NCBI GenBank assembly: GCA_016930155.1
Contig: JAFGHL010000022.1
Location: 1 to 43,342, forward strand
Direction: 5' to 3'
Length of the DNA stretch: 43,342 bases
Source: Dehalococcoidia bacterium
GTDB taxonomy: Bacteria; Chloroflexota; Dehalococcoidia; GIF9; UBA5629
A model generated the notes under the pieces. It was not told the DNA's origin and did not search any database. It saw only the letters and a list, made by a program, of their open reading frames with translations. The position numbers and the translations under genes are program-made. The first letter of the stretch is position 1; each line of letters begins with the position of its first letter. Shown piece after piece: positions 19,966 to 29,405 of the stretch.

Positions 19966-20670
19966 CTAAATGTTTTTTACAAGTGGTACCAGTTCGTTCA
20001 GGCTCCGCAGCGATGTAGCCATGCCGCCCTCCTGATTGCGATCGAGGTGGAAAGCATTTATACCGATGCTGGCGGGCTCAATGAAATCGAACTGCATGTG
20101 ATCTCCAATATGAATAATCTGCCCCGGGGCTACATCCAGATCACGGCACATGGCGGCCCAGAAATCGGCGGTCTTAACCTGCTGATAATCGGAGGTTGAT
20201 GAGTAGACAGCGTGGAAATTATGTTCGATATCCCGCAGCAGATGCTTTAAAAACGGCCTGGGCGATCCCGACGCCACACTCAACACGAACTTATTTTGCA
20301 GTTGTTTAAGCACATCTTTGGTGTCCGGGTAATACCGTACCCTGGGCTGCAGTTCCTCCATGGCGATATCCGCGTTACCCAGGTCGAAGCGGGTAAACCA
20401 GTACTGGACATCGTACCACTCCAGGCGCTGATCGCCGATGCTGTCATAGGCCTGCCTGACCTTCATTGTCGCCTCTTCAAAGTTTAACCCGTATCTTTTG
20501 GAATAGCGACCCGGTATCAGTTCGAACCAGATGGCGCTGCTGAAGTCTGTTGTAACCAGGGTGCCTTCCACATCAAAAGATACCACGGTGATACCGTTAT
20601 CCTTTTTATGCATGACAAGAGATTTTAGCATTTTGGTCGAGCTCGCGTCACGGCCGGGCAGAATTTTCAT
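19966..20670 (-). CDS. HAD-superfamily hydrolase with a DxE motif
   Basis: A 234-residue haloacid-dehalogenase-fold protein. Motif I is FDVEGTLV (about 32-39). Asp33 is the nucleophile, but the second acidic residue, normally Asp and the general acid/base in phosphatases, is Glu35. Motif II is SVASGSPRPF and motif IV is HIGDHMQFDFIEP. The cap is helical, after residue 40. Phosphatase activity is the family expectation but the DxE change makes it less certain. The start is uncertain: there is no clear Shine-Dalgarno before 20670, and Met14 or Met20 are alternatives. It is divergent from the radical SAM gene by 33 bases. Confidence 0.85.
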   Translation of the reverse strand: MKILPGRDASSTKMLKSLVMHKKDNGITVVSFDVEGTLVTTDFSSAIWFELIPGRYSKRYGLNFEEATMKVRQAYDSIGDQRLEWYDVQYWFTRFDLGNADIAMEELQPRVRYYPDTKDVLKQLQNKFVLSVASGSPRPFLKHLLRDIEHNFHAVYSSTSDYQQVKTADFWAAMCRDLDVAPGQIIHIGDHMQFDFIEPASIGINAFHLDRNQEGGMATSLRSLNELVPLVKNI

Positions 20671-20703
20671 TGGTGTTGCTTAAGCGATAAAATAAATATC
20701 AAC

Positions 20704-21861
20704 ATGAACCTGGAAAAGCTGAATCAGTTCTACTTTGAGACGGGACCTATCCGACCGCCCAGCGAGGCTTATTCTCTTTTAATCCGCGCCACGCGCAATT
20801 GCCCCTGGAACAGATGCGCCTTTTGCCATACCTACAGGGGATGTAAGTTCGAACTGCGGCCTGCCGAGGATGTGATAAGGGATATAGAGACAGCCCGGGC
20901 CATAACTCAGGGCATTAAGGAGTTCGGACGGCAGAATGGATTCGGCAACCAGCCGCGTGAGGTGGCCGCCTATATACACAGTATGGCAACCAGTAACGAC
21001 TCGGTCAGGCAGGTATCACTGTGGCAGTGGGCCGGTGGAAGGTCGGCATTCCTGCAAGATGCAAACAGCATTATCATGCGTCATGCAGATCTGATGCGAG
21101 TGGTATCAGCTTTGAAGGCTAACTTCCCCGAACTCGATCGCATCACGTCATATTGCCGCTCAAAGACAGCCGCTAAAAAAAGCGTGTGTGAACTGACAGA
21201 GTTGAGGGAGGCCGGTTTGACGCGTATTCATGTTGGAATGGAGAGCGGCTCGGATGAGGTGCTTAAATTCATGGACAAGGGCATGACTGCGGATGATCAT
21301 GTCAGGGGTGGCATCAATATAAGGGACGCTGGCATAGAACTGTCCGAATATTACATGCCGGGGTTGGGGGGCAGGAAATGGTCAAAGGGACATGCCGAGC
21401 AATCTGCCGCAGTGCTGAACCGGATTAATCCGGATTTCATCAGGCTGAGGACGTTAATGGTGGGTGAGACGCTGTCGCTCTGGGAAAGGGTTAAATCGGG
21501 CGAATATGATGTGCTGGGTGAGGATGAGATCATACAGGAAACAGGCGAATTTATTTCAAGGCTGGATTTTACGGGGGAATTAAAGAGCGACCATATAGTG
21601 AACCTGCTGCCTGAGCTGGAAGGGAAATTTCCGCAGTCCAGACAGGCCTGCCTCGACACTGTCGATCGTTATCTCGCAATGCCTCTCAGGGATAGGCTCA
21701 ATTACCGCCTGGGAAGACGGGCCGGGCTTTACGAGAAACTTGACGATATCTACGATGCCAGCAAGCACGAAAAAATCGACATGGCTATGCGGCGTGTTGG
21801 CGTTGAGACGGCTGAGCAGGTGGACGAACTGATAGACGGCATGAAAAAGCACTTCATTTAA
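20704..21861 (+). CDS. Radical SAM protein of unknown function
   Basis: The 385-residue protein carries the cluster motif RNCPWNRCAFC, cysteines at 33, 38 and 41, that is CX4CX2C rather than the usual CX3CX2C. I recall the CPxNxCxFC form from a group of uncharacterised radical SAM proteins, so it is probably a family trait rather than a defect. A later GMESGSDEVLKFMDKGMT fits the SAM-binding barrel strands seen in Elp3/HemN-like members. There is no B12-binding domain. The substrate is unknown. No Shine-Dalgarno is seen before the ATG. It may share a divergent promoter region with the HAD gene. Confidence 0.88.
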   Translation: MNLEKLNQFYFETGPIRPPSEAYSLLIRATRNCPWNRCAFCHTYRGCKFELRPAEDVIRDIETARAITQGIKEFGRQNGFGNQPREVAAYIHSMATSNDSVRQVSLWQWAGGRSAFLQDANSIIMRHADLMRVVSALKANFPELDRITSYCRSKTAAKKSVCELTELREAGLTRIHVGMESGSDEVLKFMDKGMTADDHVRGGINIRDAGIELSEYYMPGLGGRKWSKGHAEQSAAVLNRINPDFIRLRTLMVGETLSLWERVKSGEYDVLGEDEIIQETGEFISRLDFTGELKSDHIVNLLPELEGKFPQSRQACLDTVDRYLAMPLRDRLNYRLGRRAGLYEKLDDIYDASKHEKIDMAMRRVGVETAEQVDELIDGMKKHFI

Positions 21862-21864
21862 ACG

Positions 21865-21870
21865 TATAAT
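21865..21870 (+). promoter_or_regulatory. Candidate -10 element of the oligopeptide transporter operon
   Basis: A perfect TATAAT lies four bases after the preceding stop codon. The only -35-like hexamer is ATGAAA, 18 bases upstream and inside the radical SAM gene, so promoter strength is unclear. It would give a leader of about 120 bases. Confidence 0.45.
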
Positions 21871-21875
21871 TTATG

Positions 21876-21985
21876 GTAGTATATTCTTCTCGGGTCAGCC
21901 GGGTCTGTGCCGGGTATTGTCAGAGTAGCACTGAGTGAAACCCTGCAACCAATTGAAGGTTACCGCGTTATAAGACAAGGACGTT
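21876..21985 (+). other. Leader of the opp/dpp operon with possible RNA structure
   Basis: This 5' leader ahead of the first binding protein contains a short hairpin (AACC-AATTGAA-GGTT) and a longer-range GGGT/ACCC pair. The segment TGAAACCCTGCAACC looks like part of the SAM-I riboswitch core, but the other conserved blocks are not evident. I call it only a potentially structured leader. Confidence 0.25.
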
Positions 21986-21996
21986 AAAGGAGAGAT

Positions 21997-23727
21997 ATGA
22001 AAAGGATACTATTCTTAGCCACGGTCATAACTGTGTTTATCATGCTTTTGCCTGCCTGCACGGCATCGCGGCCGCAACTTCACCCGGTTAAGGGTACATT
22101 TGTCGAATCACAACTCGGCGAAAGCGCACAAACGCTTAACTGGATAATTGCTAACGATGGAGGGGCTTCAAGGAGGTACGCCAGTTTTATGGTGGAGCCT
22201 CTGGCTGTTTACGATAACCAGTATGAACTGCAGCCGAGGTGCATTGCCAAAGCTGTTGAAGTTACTTCGGACGGCTTGATCTACACGGTCACTATCAGGG
22301 ATGACCTGAAATGGAGCGACGGGACTAAGGTATCGGCGGACGATTATGTCTACACTATTAACAATATCATGCTGGCGGATTGGCTGGAATGTGCGGACAA
22401 ATCACGCTGGCAGGAGGAAGTCGGAGGTAATTTAATGCCGGTTGCGGCGGAAGCGATAAGCGGCACTGTTTTCAAGGTCGTCAGGAAGAATGCCGATCCT
22501 AACTTCGAATATGCCATTTATGACCTGATGCCCTATCCAATGAATATTGCGCGCCATTATGAAAACATGACCGATGAGTTCATTTCCTTGCCTGAGTTTA
22601 ATAACATGAGCTACTGCGGCAACATGGGACCCTACAGGCCTATTGCTTGGACGACAGCCGAGGGCCTGGTGATGGAGAGAAACCCCGATTATTACCTGGG
22701 CAAGGATAACGGCGCACCTTATTTCGAGGGCTATATCATCAATCAACCCGGCCTGCAGGATGCCATCAACGAAGGCCTGAATCAGGGATGGATATCTTAC
22801 GCATTTATTGAGCCGCAGGACGCCAATACGTTTCGTAATAACAAGGATATTAAGGTTGTGACGATTCCATCGGGGCAGTTCCTGATGCTTGCCTATAATC
22901 AGCGCGACAATGGCTGGATCGGTCTTCAAGATCCCCGCATCAGACAGGCCATATCGATAGCCATCGATAAGCCAGCTGTTATCAACGATATTTTCGGTGG
23001 TTATGCAGATCCTGCATATGGAATCATCCCACCCTATTCGCCCTGGTATAACGAGAACGCGGTTCAAAAATACGGGATGAGCGCTGCCGCCGACGCGCAA
23101 AAGGCCATTGATTTGATAAAAAGCGCCGGCTATGAGATGAAGGATATCGACGGCAAACAGCGTTTCGTGGATAAGGACGGCAAAGCTATTAAACTGGTCA
23201 TGCCCATTGCCATTGACAGCGAAGTGCAGAAGGCTGCGGCTTACATCATCGGGCAGAACTTGAATAATATCGGATTTGAAGTCGAACCCAAGTATCAGGT
23301 GCAGGATTTTGTAGCACGCGAGATTTATATGAACAAGATACCCGGCGTCGACAGGAATCCGGAATATAACAGTGGTACGGGTGCTGTGAGCAACCAACCG
23401 TGGGATCTGATAATTCTTTCATCTTTCGGCGATGCCCTGACTATCGGCCGCAGCGAGATTTTCTTCTCAACCGAAGGCAAGTTAAATATCGTCGGCTTTT
23501 TCGATGATAAAATAGATGATCTTTACAAAAAGGCATCCTCAGCTGAGGCTGTAGACCCGGTCAATCGGCAGAAGGTCTATGACAAGCTGTCGCAGGCTAT
23601 ATCTGACGCCCAGCCCGTTGATTTCCTTGTCTATTACAGGGATAACTATGCATTGTCCAACAAGATAAAGGGAATTGAACCCGGGGTAAACATGCTTTAT
23701 AACTACCAGTTCTGGTACACGGAATAA
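21997..23727 (+). CDS. Oligopeptide ABC transporter substrate-binding lipoprotein 1 (SBP_bac_5)
   Basis: An extracytoplasmic solute-binding lipoprotein of 576 residues. The signal peptide MKRILFLATVITVFIMLLPAC has a lipobox LPAC with Cys21 as lipidation site. The mature part shows family 5 features such as YTVTIRDDLKWSDGTKVSADDYVYT and DPRIRQAISIAIDKPAV. It delivers peptides or similar ligands to the adjacent permeases. AAAGGAG sits just before the ATG. It is a close paralogue of the next gene. The ligand is not predictable; family 5 members also bind nickel, heme or oligosaccharides. Confidence 0.95.
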   Translation: MKRILFLATVITVFIMLLPACTASRPQLHPVKGTFVESQLGESAQTLNWIIANDGGASRRYASFMVEPLAVYDNQYELQPRCIAKAVEVTSDGLIYTVTIRDDLKWSDGTKVSADDYVYTINNIMLADWLECADKSRWQEEVGGNLMPVAAEAISGTVFKVVRKNADPNFEYAIYDLMPYPMNIARHYENMTDEFISLPEFNNMSYCGNMGPYRPIAWTTAEGLVMERNPDYYLGKDNGAPYFEGYIINQPGLQDAINEGLNQGWISYAFIEPQDANTFRNNKDIKVVTIPSGQFLMLAYNQRDNGWIGLQDPRIRQAISIAIDKPAVINDIFGGYADPAYGIIPPYSPWYNENAVQKYGMSAAADAQKAIDLIKSAGYEMKDIDGKQRFVDKDGKAIKLVMPIAIDSEVQKAAAYIIGQNLNNIGFEVEPKYQVQDFVAREIYMNKIPGVDRNPEYNSGTGAVSNQPWDLIILSSFGDALTIGRSEIFFSTEGKLNIVGFFDDKIDDLYKKASSAEAVDPVNRQKVYDKLSQAISDAQPVDFLVYYRDNYALSNKIKGIEPGVNMLYNYQFWYTE

Positions 23728-23760
23728 CTTGAACCGTGCGTATAACAGGTGCGGGAGAGA

Positions 23761-25491
23761 TTGAATAACGCGATAATAAAGAGAAGCCTGGCGTCCATTA
23801 TCTCGGCAGCGATACTGATAATATCACTGCCGGCCTGTGCTGCACCCTCTTCCGGGGGCAGCTTTATTGAGGGAGACGTGTCGGGTGGTGAGGCTGAGAC
23901 ACTCAACTGGATACTGGCTGCTGACGCTTCATCCTTCGCATATGCGGGTTATACACTGGAATCTCTGGCTAATTACGATAACCAATTTAACATTGTACTT
24001 CGTTGTCTGGCAAAGGATATCGAAGTGTCACCCGATGGCCTGGTTTATACTTTAACCATTCGTGACGACCTTAAATGGAGCGACGGCTCCCCGGTCACGG
24101 CGGAGGATTACGTCTATACTTTAAAAAACCTGATGTTTTCGGACTGGCTGAACTATAATTACAAAGATGACTGGCAGGAGGATACGGGTGGCAAAAAGGT
24201 TTTCGTCACTCCCGCTGTGGTCGACGGCACGACTTTCACCATAACACGGCAAACCGTGCAGCCTGAATTCATCTACACGTTATATAACCTGATACCCTAC
24301 CCCAAATATATTGCTGTGAAATATGAGGGGGATGTGGATGCTTTTACCCGGGCCAAGGAGTTCAACGATCTCTCGTATACAGGCAACCTGGGTCCGTACA
24401 AATTCAAGCAGTGGTTGAAGAACGATAAATATGTTCTTTCTCGCAATCCGCAGTATTTCCTGGGCCAAGACAACGGCGCACCGTTTTTCGATGAATACAT
24501 AGTCAAAATGTTCGGGACCTCGGCGGTAATGCAGGCTGCTTTGGAGGCCGGTGATATAACCTATTGCGGGATCGAGCCGCAGAATGTGGCGAAATTCAAG
24601 AAAATGCCGGATATCAATGTGTACACGGTGCCGACACGGGGCTATAACATTATTGCTTATAACCAGAGGGCCAACGGCTGGGAAGGATTGCGCAAGAAAG
24701 AGGTCCGGCAGGCGCTGTCCATGGCCATAGATAAAGAGACAATTGCTAAAAAGATATCTCTTGGCTTTGCCGAGCCCGCATACAGCTTTATCCCTTCCAG
24801 CTCACCCTGGTACAGCGACAACACGGTCATGAAGCTGGGCGTGGCCCCCCTCAACGATAAGCAGCAGGCTATGCAGTTACTCAAGGCAGCCGGATATGAA
24901 TATACCAGGAGCGACGGCCGCGATATTCTGCTGGGCGAAGACGGGAAGCCGGTTAAATTGCTTATGGTGACCACGCCGGGCAGCGACGTGGTAGAGTCCA
25001 TGTCCCTGCTGATTAAACAGGAACTGGCGGGCATTGGCATCGATGTCGAGGTCAAATGGGTGCAGTGGCCCACCCTTCTGAGGCAATATATGATGAACAG
25101 GGAGCCCGGCACCGATCAGGAGCCAAGATATAACAACGGGCCGCGAGCCGTTAGCGACGAGGACTGGGATATGACTCTTATGGCGCATAATACCGATCCT
25201 CTTGCGCCATCCGGCAGCCGCGTTTTCTTTGCATCGGACGGCGGGCTCAATTCATTCGGTTTCTTTAATGACCTGGTAGATCAACTTTTCCAGGAAATAC
25301 GCTCTGAAAAAGGGATGAATAAAGACGACCGCTCGCTGATGTACGGTGAGCTGGCACGTGTGATATCTGAGGAACAGCCTGTGGACTTTATAACATATAC
25401 GCGCGCCAACCGGGGATTTCAGAGTAATGTCAAGGGCATCGAGCCGGGCATCAATATGGGTTATAATTACTACCTGTGGCGCTTTGAATAA
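23761..25491 (+). CDS. Oligopeptide ABC transporter substrate-binding lipoprotein 2 (SBP_bac_5)
   Basis: A second family 5 binding lipoprotein in tandem. Long blocks match binding protein 1, for example YTLTIRDDLKWSDGSPVTAEDYVYT, so a duplication is evident. The ORF track begins at GTG 23749. I prefer the TTG at 23761 because GGGAGAGA lies directly before it, as the similar AGGAGAGAT does in binding protein 1. This gives 576 residues, the same length as its paralogue. The signal peptide ends SLPAC with Cys26. It lies 33 bases after its paralogue. Different ligand preference of the two is likely but unproven. Confidence 0.94.
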   Translation: MNNAIIKRSLASIISAAILIISLPACAAPSSGGSFIEGDVSGGEAETLNWILAADASSFAYAGYTLESLANYDNQFNIVLRCLAKDIEVSPDGLVYTLTIRDDLKWSDGSPVTAEDYVYTLKNLMFSDWLNYNYKDDWQEDTGGKKVFVTPAVVDGTTFTITRQTVQPEFIYTLYNLIPYPKYIAVKYEGDVDAFTRAKEFNDLSYTGNLGPYKFKQWLKNDKYVLSRNPQYFLGQDNGAPFFDEYIVKMFGTSAVMQAALEAGDITYCGIEPQNVAKFKKMPDINVYTVPTRGYNIIAYNQRANGWEGLRKKEVRQALSMAIDKETIAKKISLGFAEPAYSFIPSSSPWYSDNTVMKLGVAPLNDKQQAMQLLKAAGYEYTRSDGRDILLGEDGKPVKLLMVTTPGSDVVESMSLLIKQELAGIGIDVEVKWVQWPTLLRQYMMNREPGTDQEPRYNNGPRAVSDEDWDMTLMAHNTDPLAPSGSRVFFASDGGLNSFGFFNDLVDQLFQEIRSEKGMNKDDRSLMYGELARVISEEQPVDFITYTRANRGFQSNVKGIEPGINMGYNYYLWRFE

Positions 25492-25537
25492 AAGACCATA
25501 GCGGTACCTTCCCGAGCGCTGCACCAGGCACTAACAG

Positions 25538-26500
25538 ATGCGCAGCTATATTATCAAGCGTCTTCTCTACAGCGTCATCATCGCCTGGGGCATCATGACC
25601 GTCACTTTCGTTCTGTTACGCCTAGGCCCCACCTCACCAGTTGACAGGTACATTCTCAATATCGCTGCCAGGGGTCAGGACGTAGAATCAGTACGACAGG
25701 CCATCGAGGCGCGCTACGGACTGGATAAGCCCGTTATCGAGCAGTATTTTACCTACATGGGTAACCTGCTGCAGGGCAATTGGGGATGGTCTTTCAGCAC
25801 GTCTCAGACGGTTGGTGATCTGATAGCCTCGCACTGGATATATTCCTTCCAGCTAATATTGCTGGCCACTATTTTCGCTATCGTTCTTGGGGTGGGGCTG
25901 GGCATGCTGGCAGCGGTCAAGCAGAACACCAAAATAGATTACGCTGCATCCATCTTCTCGTTCATCGGTATTTCGATACCGGGATTCTGGCTGGGTTTGA
26001 TGTTGATCATGGTGTTTGCGGTTTATCTGGGATGGTTTAAAACATATTACGACACCAGTTATCCGATATGGTCGCTGGAAAACATCAAACAGCTCCTGCT
26101 GCCCGTGCTGGCGCTGGGCATAGGTGAACTGGCGGGATATCTGCGTTATACGAGGTCTGCCATGCTGGACAACCTACGCAAGGATTTCGTAACGACGGCG
26201 CGCGCCAAAGGATTGCCTGAGAAAACGGTCATCGGCAAACACGTTCTGCGTAATGCTGTGCTGCCGCTTGTTACCATTATTATGTTCGATCTGGGCAGTG
26301 TTGTTTTCGGCGGCGCGTACCTGACGGAGATAGTTTTCGGGATTCCCGGGTTGGGGCAGGTATCATTCAATGCTATTTTTGCCAACGACTATGCTGTCGT
26401 GGTGGCTGTTACTCTGATCGGCACCTTCCTTGTGCTCTTCATCAACCTGGCGACAGACCTTATATATACATATCTCGATCCGAGGATTAGATATGACTGA
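25538..26500 (+). CDS. Oligopeptide ABC transporter permease, DppB/OppB type
   Basis: A 320-residue inner-membrane subunit with about six transmembrane helices. The N-terminal MRSYIIKRLLYSVIIAWGIMTVTF is standard for the DppB/OppB group. The cytoplasmic EAA loop that contacts the ATPases is DFVTTARAKGLPEKTVIGKH, and the LVTIIMFDLGSVVFGGAYLTEIVF segment is typical. It forms a heterodimeric pore with the next gene, whose ATG lies inside its last codons. Only a weak Shine-Dalgarno is seen before the ATG. Confidence 0.95.
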   Translation: MRSYIIKRLLYSVIIAWGIMTVTFVLLRLGPTSPVDRYILNIAARGQDVESVRQAIEARYGLDKPVIEQYFTYMGNLLQGNWGWSFSTSQTVGDLIASHWIYSFQLILLATIFAIVLGVGLGMLAAVKQNTKIDYAASIFSFIGISIPGFWLGLMLIMVFAVYLGWFKTYYDTSYPIWSLENIKQLLLPVLALGIGELAGYLRYTRSAMLDNLRKDFVTTARAKGLPEKTVIGKHVLRNAVLPLVTIIMFDLGSVVFGGAYLTEIVFGIPGLGQVSFNAIFANDYAVVVAVTLIGTFLVLFINLATDLIYTYLDPRIRYD

Positions 26501-27428
26501 CGGTAAGCCGGTACGCTCCGGCAGGCGGCTGATGGATTACTACTGGGAGAGGTTGCGTAAAAACCAGCTGTCTATCATCGGTCTGGGTTTTGTGGTGTTC
26601 CTGTCTCTACTGGGTATATTCGGCCCGATCTTTGCGCCGGACCCGCAAAAAACAGATTTTCAGACTAAGAACCTTCCTCCGCTGGGCTTTTCAATCGAAG
26701 AATCAGTCTACGAAATAAGCACGGGGGAATCCATTACCACCGTTATATGGGGGAATCTCGATCACCCACTGGGCACTGACAGCAAGGGGCGCGATATGCT
26801 TGCCATGCTGATTTCCGGGGCCAGGATATCGCTTCTGGTCGGACTGCTGGCTACCGGCATAGCTATTTTCCTGGGTACTTTAATCGGCGTTCTATCTGCT
26901 TACTCGGGAGGTTGGGTGGACAATATTTTGATGCGCTTTACCGACATAATGATGACCTTCCCCTTCTTTTTACTGCTGGTGATGATCGTGTTTATTTTCG
27001 GGCCGAGCCTGGCCATCATAGTGCTGGTAATAGGCCTGACGGGTTGGACAGGGGCGGCAAGGCTCATTCGCAGTGAAACCCTGTCAATTCGAACCAGGGA
27101 CTTCGTCACCGCTTCTAAAGCGCTGGGGGCCAGCGATGCCCGCATAATGTTCCGCCATCTTATTCCCAATGTCAGCAGCCTTATTATCGTGATGGCTACG
27201 TTGTCCATACCCGGTGTGATCATGGCTGAAGCGGCGTTGAGCTTCATCGGACTGGGAGATCCCATGAGCACCAGCTGGGGAACGATACTTAATACCGGCC
27301 AGCACAGCCTGGATACGGCTTGGTGGGTGGCTGTTGAGCCCGGTATCATGCTCTTTCTGACAGTTCTTTCTTTCAATTTCTTTGGTGATGGCTTAAGGGA
27401 CGCCTTTGATCCCAAAGCCAGTATATAG
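26493..27428 (+). CDS. Oligopeptide ABC transporter permease, DppC/OppC type
   Basis: The partner permease of 311 residues. Motifs are LGTDSKGRDMLAMLISGARISL, the EAA loop DFVTASKALGASDARIMFRH, and an ALSFIGLGDPMSTSWGTIL stretch near the C-terminus. The ORF track begins 21 codons too early. The ATG at 26493 has CGAGGA upstream, gives the expected cytoplasmic N-terminus MTDGKPVRSGRR, and overlaps the dppB stop by eight bases (ATGACTGA), so the two permeases are translationally coupled. Confidence 0.95.
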   Translation: MTDGKPVRSGRRLMDYYWERLRKNQLSIIGLGFVVFLSLLGIFGPIFAPDPQKTDFQTKNLPPLGFSIEESVYEISTGESITTVIWGNLDHPLGTDSKGRDMLAMLISGARISLLVGLLATGIAIFLGTLIGVLSAYSGGWVDNILMRFTDIMMTFPFFLLLVMIVFIFGPSLAIIVLVIGLTGWTGAARLIRSETLSIRTRDFVTASKALGASDARIMFRHLIPNVSSLIIVMATLSIPGVIMAEAALSFIGLGDPMSTSWGTILNTGQHSLDTAWWVAVEPGIMLFLTVLSFNFFGDGLRDAFDPKASI

Positions 27429-27444
27429 TAGGGATAGTGTTTGA

Positions 27445-28440
27445 ATGATGTCTGAAACAGTTCTGGAAGTAAAGGATCTGAAGACATGGTTCTTCACACG
27501 GCGCGGCACGGTCAAAGCCGTAAACGGCGTGGATTTCGTTCTCAAGAGAGGAGAATGTCTTTGCCTGGTGGGTGAATCCGGCTGCGGAAAGACGGTGACT
27601 GCCCTCTCGATTTTACGTCTTTTCGATAGTCCTCCCGGCAGGATAGTCGGGGGCCAGGTCATCTATAAGGGAGACGATCTTGCCACCTGCCCGATGCAGC
27701 GTCTGAGAGAGATCAGAGGCGGAGATATTGCCATGGTTTTTCAGAATGCGCAGTCCTCGTTGAATCCTGTTTTTACTGTCGGCGACCAGATCGCGGAGCA
27801 GGTCATGGTACATGAACGGGTTAGCCGGAGGGAAGCGCTGTCCAGGGCGCATGCCCTGATGGAAGAGATGAATATTCCTCAGCCGGGACGCGCCCTCAAT
27901 ATGTATCCGCATCAGATGTCCGGAGGGATGAAACAGAGGGCGATGATCGCCATGAGCCTTTCCTGCAGCCCGCAGATATTGATCGCGGATGAGCCGACTA
28001 CAGCGGTAGATGTAACCATAAGAGCGCAGATAATACACATTCTGCGCGAACTTAAAACGCGCAGGGATATGTCCATCATTTTTATTACACACGATCTGTC
28101 GCTGGTAAAGGATATTGGAGATCGGGCTGCTGTTGTCTACGGAGGGAGGGTGGTTGAAGTAGCTGCGGTTGAAGATATCTTGAAGAATCCGGCTCATCCT
28201 TATACAGTTGGCCTCATCGATTGTCTGCCGGATGTCTCGTCTCAGGATAAAAGGCTGCCCTCTATTGCGGGCAATACACCCAATCCCCTGGAAATGCCGT
28301 CCGGATGTCCTTTTCATCCCCGCTGTTCACATGTAATGGATATTTGCCGATCCAAGATGCCCGCTTGTGCGAATATCACCGATGTTCACACGGTATCCTG
28401 TTATTTATTTGGAGATAAAAATGGAGGGATAGCGAGGTGA
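27445..28440 (+). CDS. Oligopeptide ABC transporter ATPase, DppD/OppD type
   Basis: An ATP-binding subunit of 331 residues. Walker A is GESGCGKT (about 45-52), the signature is MSGGMKQR and Walker B is ILIADEPTTAVD. A C-terminal oligo_HPY domain has a cysteine-rich CPFHPRCSHVMDICRSKMPAC segment, a conserved cluster of this family that binds a metal or iron-sulfur centre in some members. The next ATPase starts within its stop codon. Two consecutive ATGs mark the start, with AGGGA upstream. Confidence 0.96.
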   Translation: MMSETVLEVKDLKTWFFTRRGTVKAVNGVDFVLKRGECLCLVGESGCGKTVTALSILRLFDSPPGRIVGGQVIYKGDDLATCPMQRLREIRGGDIAMVFQNAQSSLNPVFTVGDQIAEQVMVHERVSRREALSRAHALMEEMNIPQPGRALNMYPHQMSGGMKQRAMIAMSLSCSPQILIADEPTTAVDVTIRAQIIHILRELKTRRDMSIIFITHDLSLVKDIGDRAAVVYGGRVVEVAAVEDILKNPAHPYTVGLIDCLPDVSSQDKRLPSIAGNTPNPLEMPSGCPFHPRCSHVMDICRSKMPACANITDVHTVSCYLFGDKNGGIAR

Positions 28441-29405
28441 AAGGCAGAGTCATGCTGGAAGTCAATAACCTTAAGAAGTATTACAGGGTAACGGGTGGGC
28501 TGATGTCACGTTCGATCGGAGAGATCCGTGCGGTGGATGGTGTTTCTTTGGCTGTCGGCATGGGCGAGGTGCTGGGTCTGGTGGGTGAGTCCGGATGCGG
28601 GAAATCGACTCTGGGCAAGACCATTTTGAGATTGGAAGAGCCGACCGCCGGTGAGATCAAATTCAACGACGTAGATGTGGTCAGGCTTAACAGGCGACAT
28701 CTCAGGGAACTGAGGGGCAAAATGCAAATAGTTTTTCAGGATCCGGATTCATCTCTGGACCCCAGGATGACTGTAGGTGATTCAATAGCGGAGGCGCTTG
28801 TAGTACATGGTATCAGTGGTTCTGCGGAGCTGGATGATCGGGTTGCTCGCTTACTGGAGAAAGTTGGGTTGGAGTCGGATTTTGGGGAGAGGTATCCCCA
28901 CGAATTCAGCGGCGGACAGAAGCAGCGTATAGGTATAGCCAGGGCTCTGGCAATGGATCCACAGCTGATTATAGCCGATGAGCCTGTCAGTGCGCTGGAC
29001 GTCTCGGTGCAGGCACAGATTTTAAATCTGATGATGGATATCAGAGAGAGGGACGGACTGGCTTATATATTCGTGAGTCACGATCTTTCGGTGGTCAGAT
29101 ACTTATCCGATCGCGTGGCAGTTATGTATCTGGGCAAAATTGTGGAGATGGCGGATAAAACCGAATTTTTCCGAAATCCGCTGCATCCTTATACGGAAGC
29201 TTTATTATCGGCAATAGCCAGCCTGCGTCCGGCAGGCAGGGACAGGATATTACTGACGGGCGATCTCCCATCTCCGCTCAATCCTCCCCCCGGCTGCCGC
29301 TTTCATACCAGGTGCCATCGTGTGATGCCGGTTTGTTCCCAGGTTGAGCCGGAACTGGCTCAAATTGCGCCCGGTCATATGGTATCATGCCATCTTTACG
29401 TCTGA
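28437..29405 (+). CDS. Oligopeptide ABC transporter ATPase, DppF/OppF type
   Basis: The second ATPase, 322 residues: Walker A GESGCGKS, signature [15 protein letters not shown], Walker [15 protein letters not shown], the H-loop in FVSHDLSVV, and a C-terminal oligo_HPY region with [19 protein letters not shown] overlaps the dppD TGA as GTGA, with GGAGGGA seven bases upstream supporting this start. It is the last gene of the operon. Its final 21 bases overlap the 3' end of the convergent elp3 gene, so no separate terminator fits between them. Confidence 0.96.
   Translation: MKGRVMLEVNNLKKYYRVTGGLMSRSIGEIRAVDGVSLAVGMGEVLGLVGESGCGKSTLGKTILRLEEPTAGEIKFNDVDVVRLNRRHLRELRGKMQIVFQDPDSSLDPRMTVGDSIAEALVVHGISGSAELDDRVARLLEKVGLESDFGERYPHEFSGGQKQRIGIARALAMDPQLIIADEPVSALDVSVQAQILNLMMDIRERDGLAYIFVSHDLSVVRYLSDRVAVMYLGKIVEMADKTEFFRNPLHPYTEALLSAIASLRPAGRDRILLTGDLPSPLNPPPGCRFHTRCHRVMPVCSQVEPELAQIAPGHMVSCHLYV

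Noticed and set aside
20800-20830. Radical SAM motif considered damaged (CX4CX2C)
   Set aside because: The CPxNxCxFC form recurs in a known group of radical SAM proteins as I recall it, so it is probably functional.
21876-21985. A firm SAM-I riboswitch call
   Set aside because: Only one conserved block is seen. The helices and the other invariant segments cannot be laid out, so it stays a weak observation.
22432-23397. 321-residue minus-strand ORF over the first binding lipoprotein
   Set aside because: It mirrors an intact binding-protein gene and looks like no known protein.
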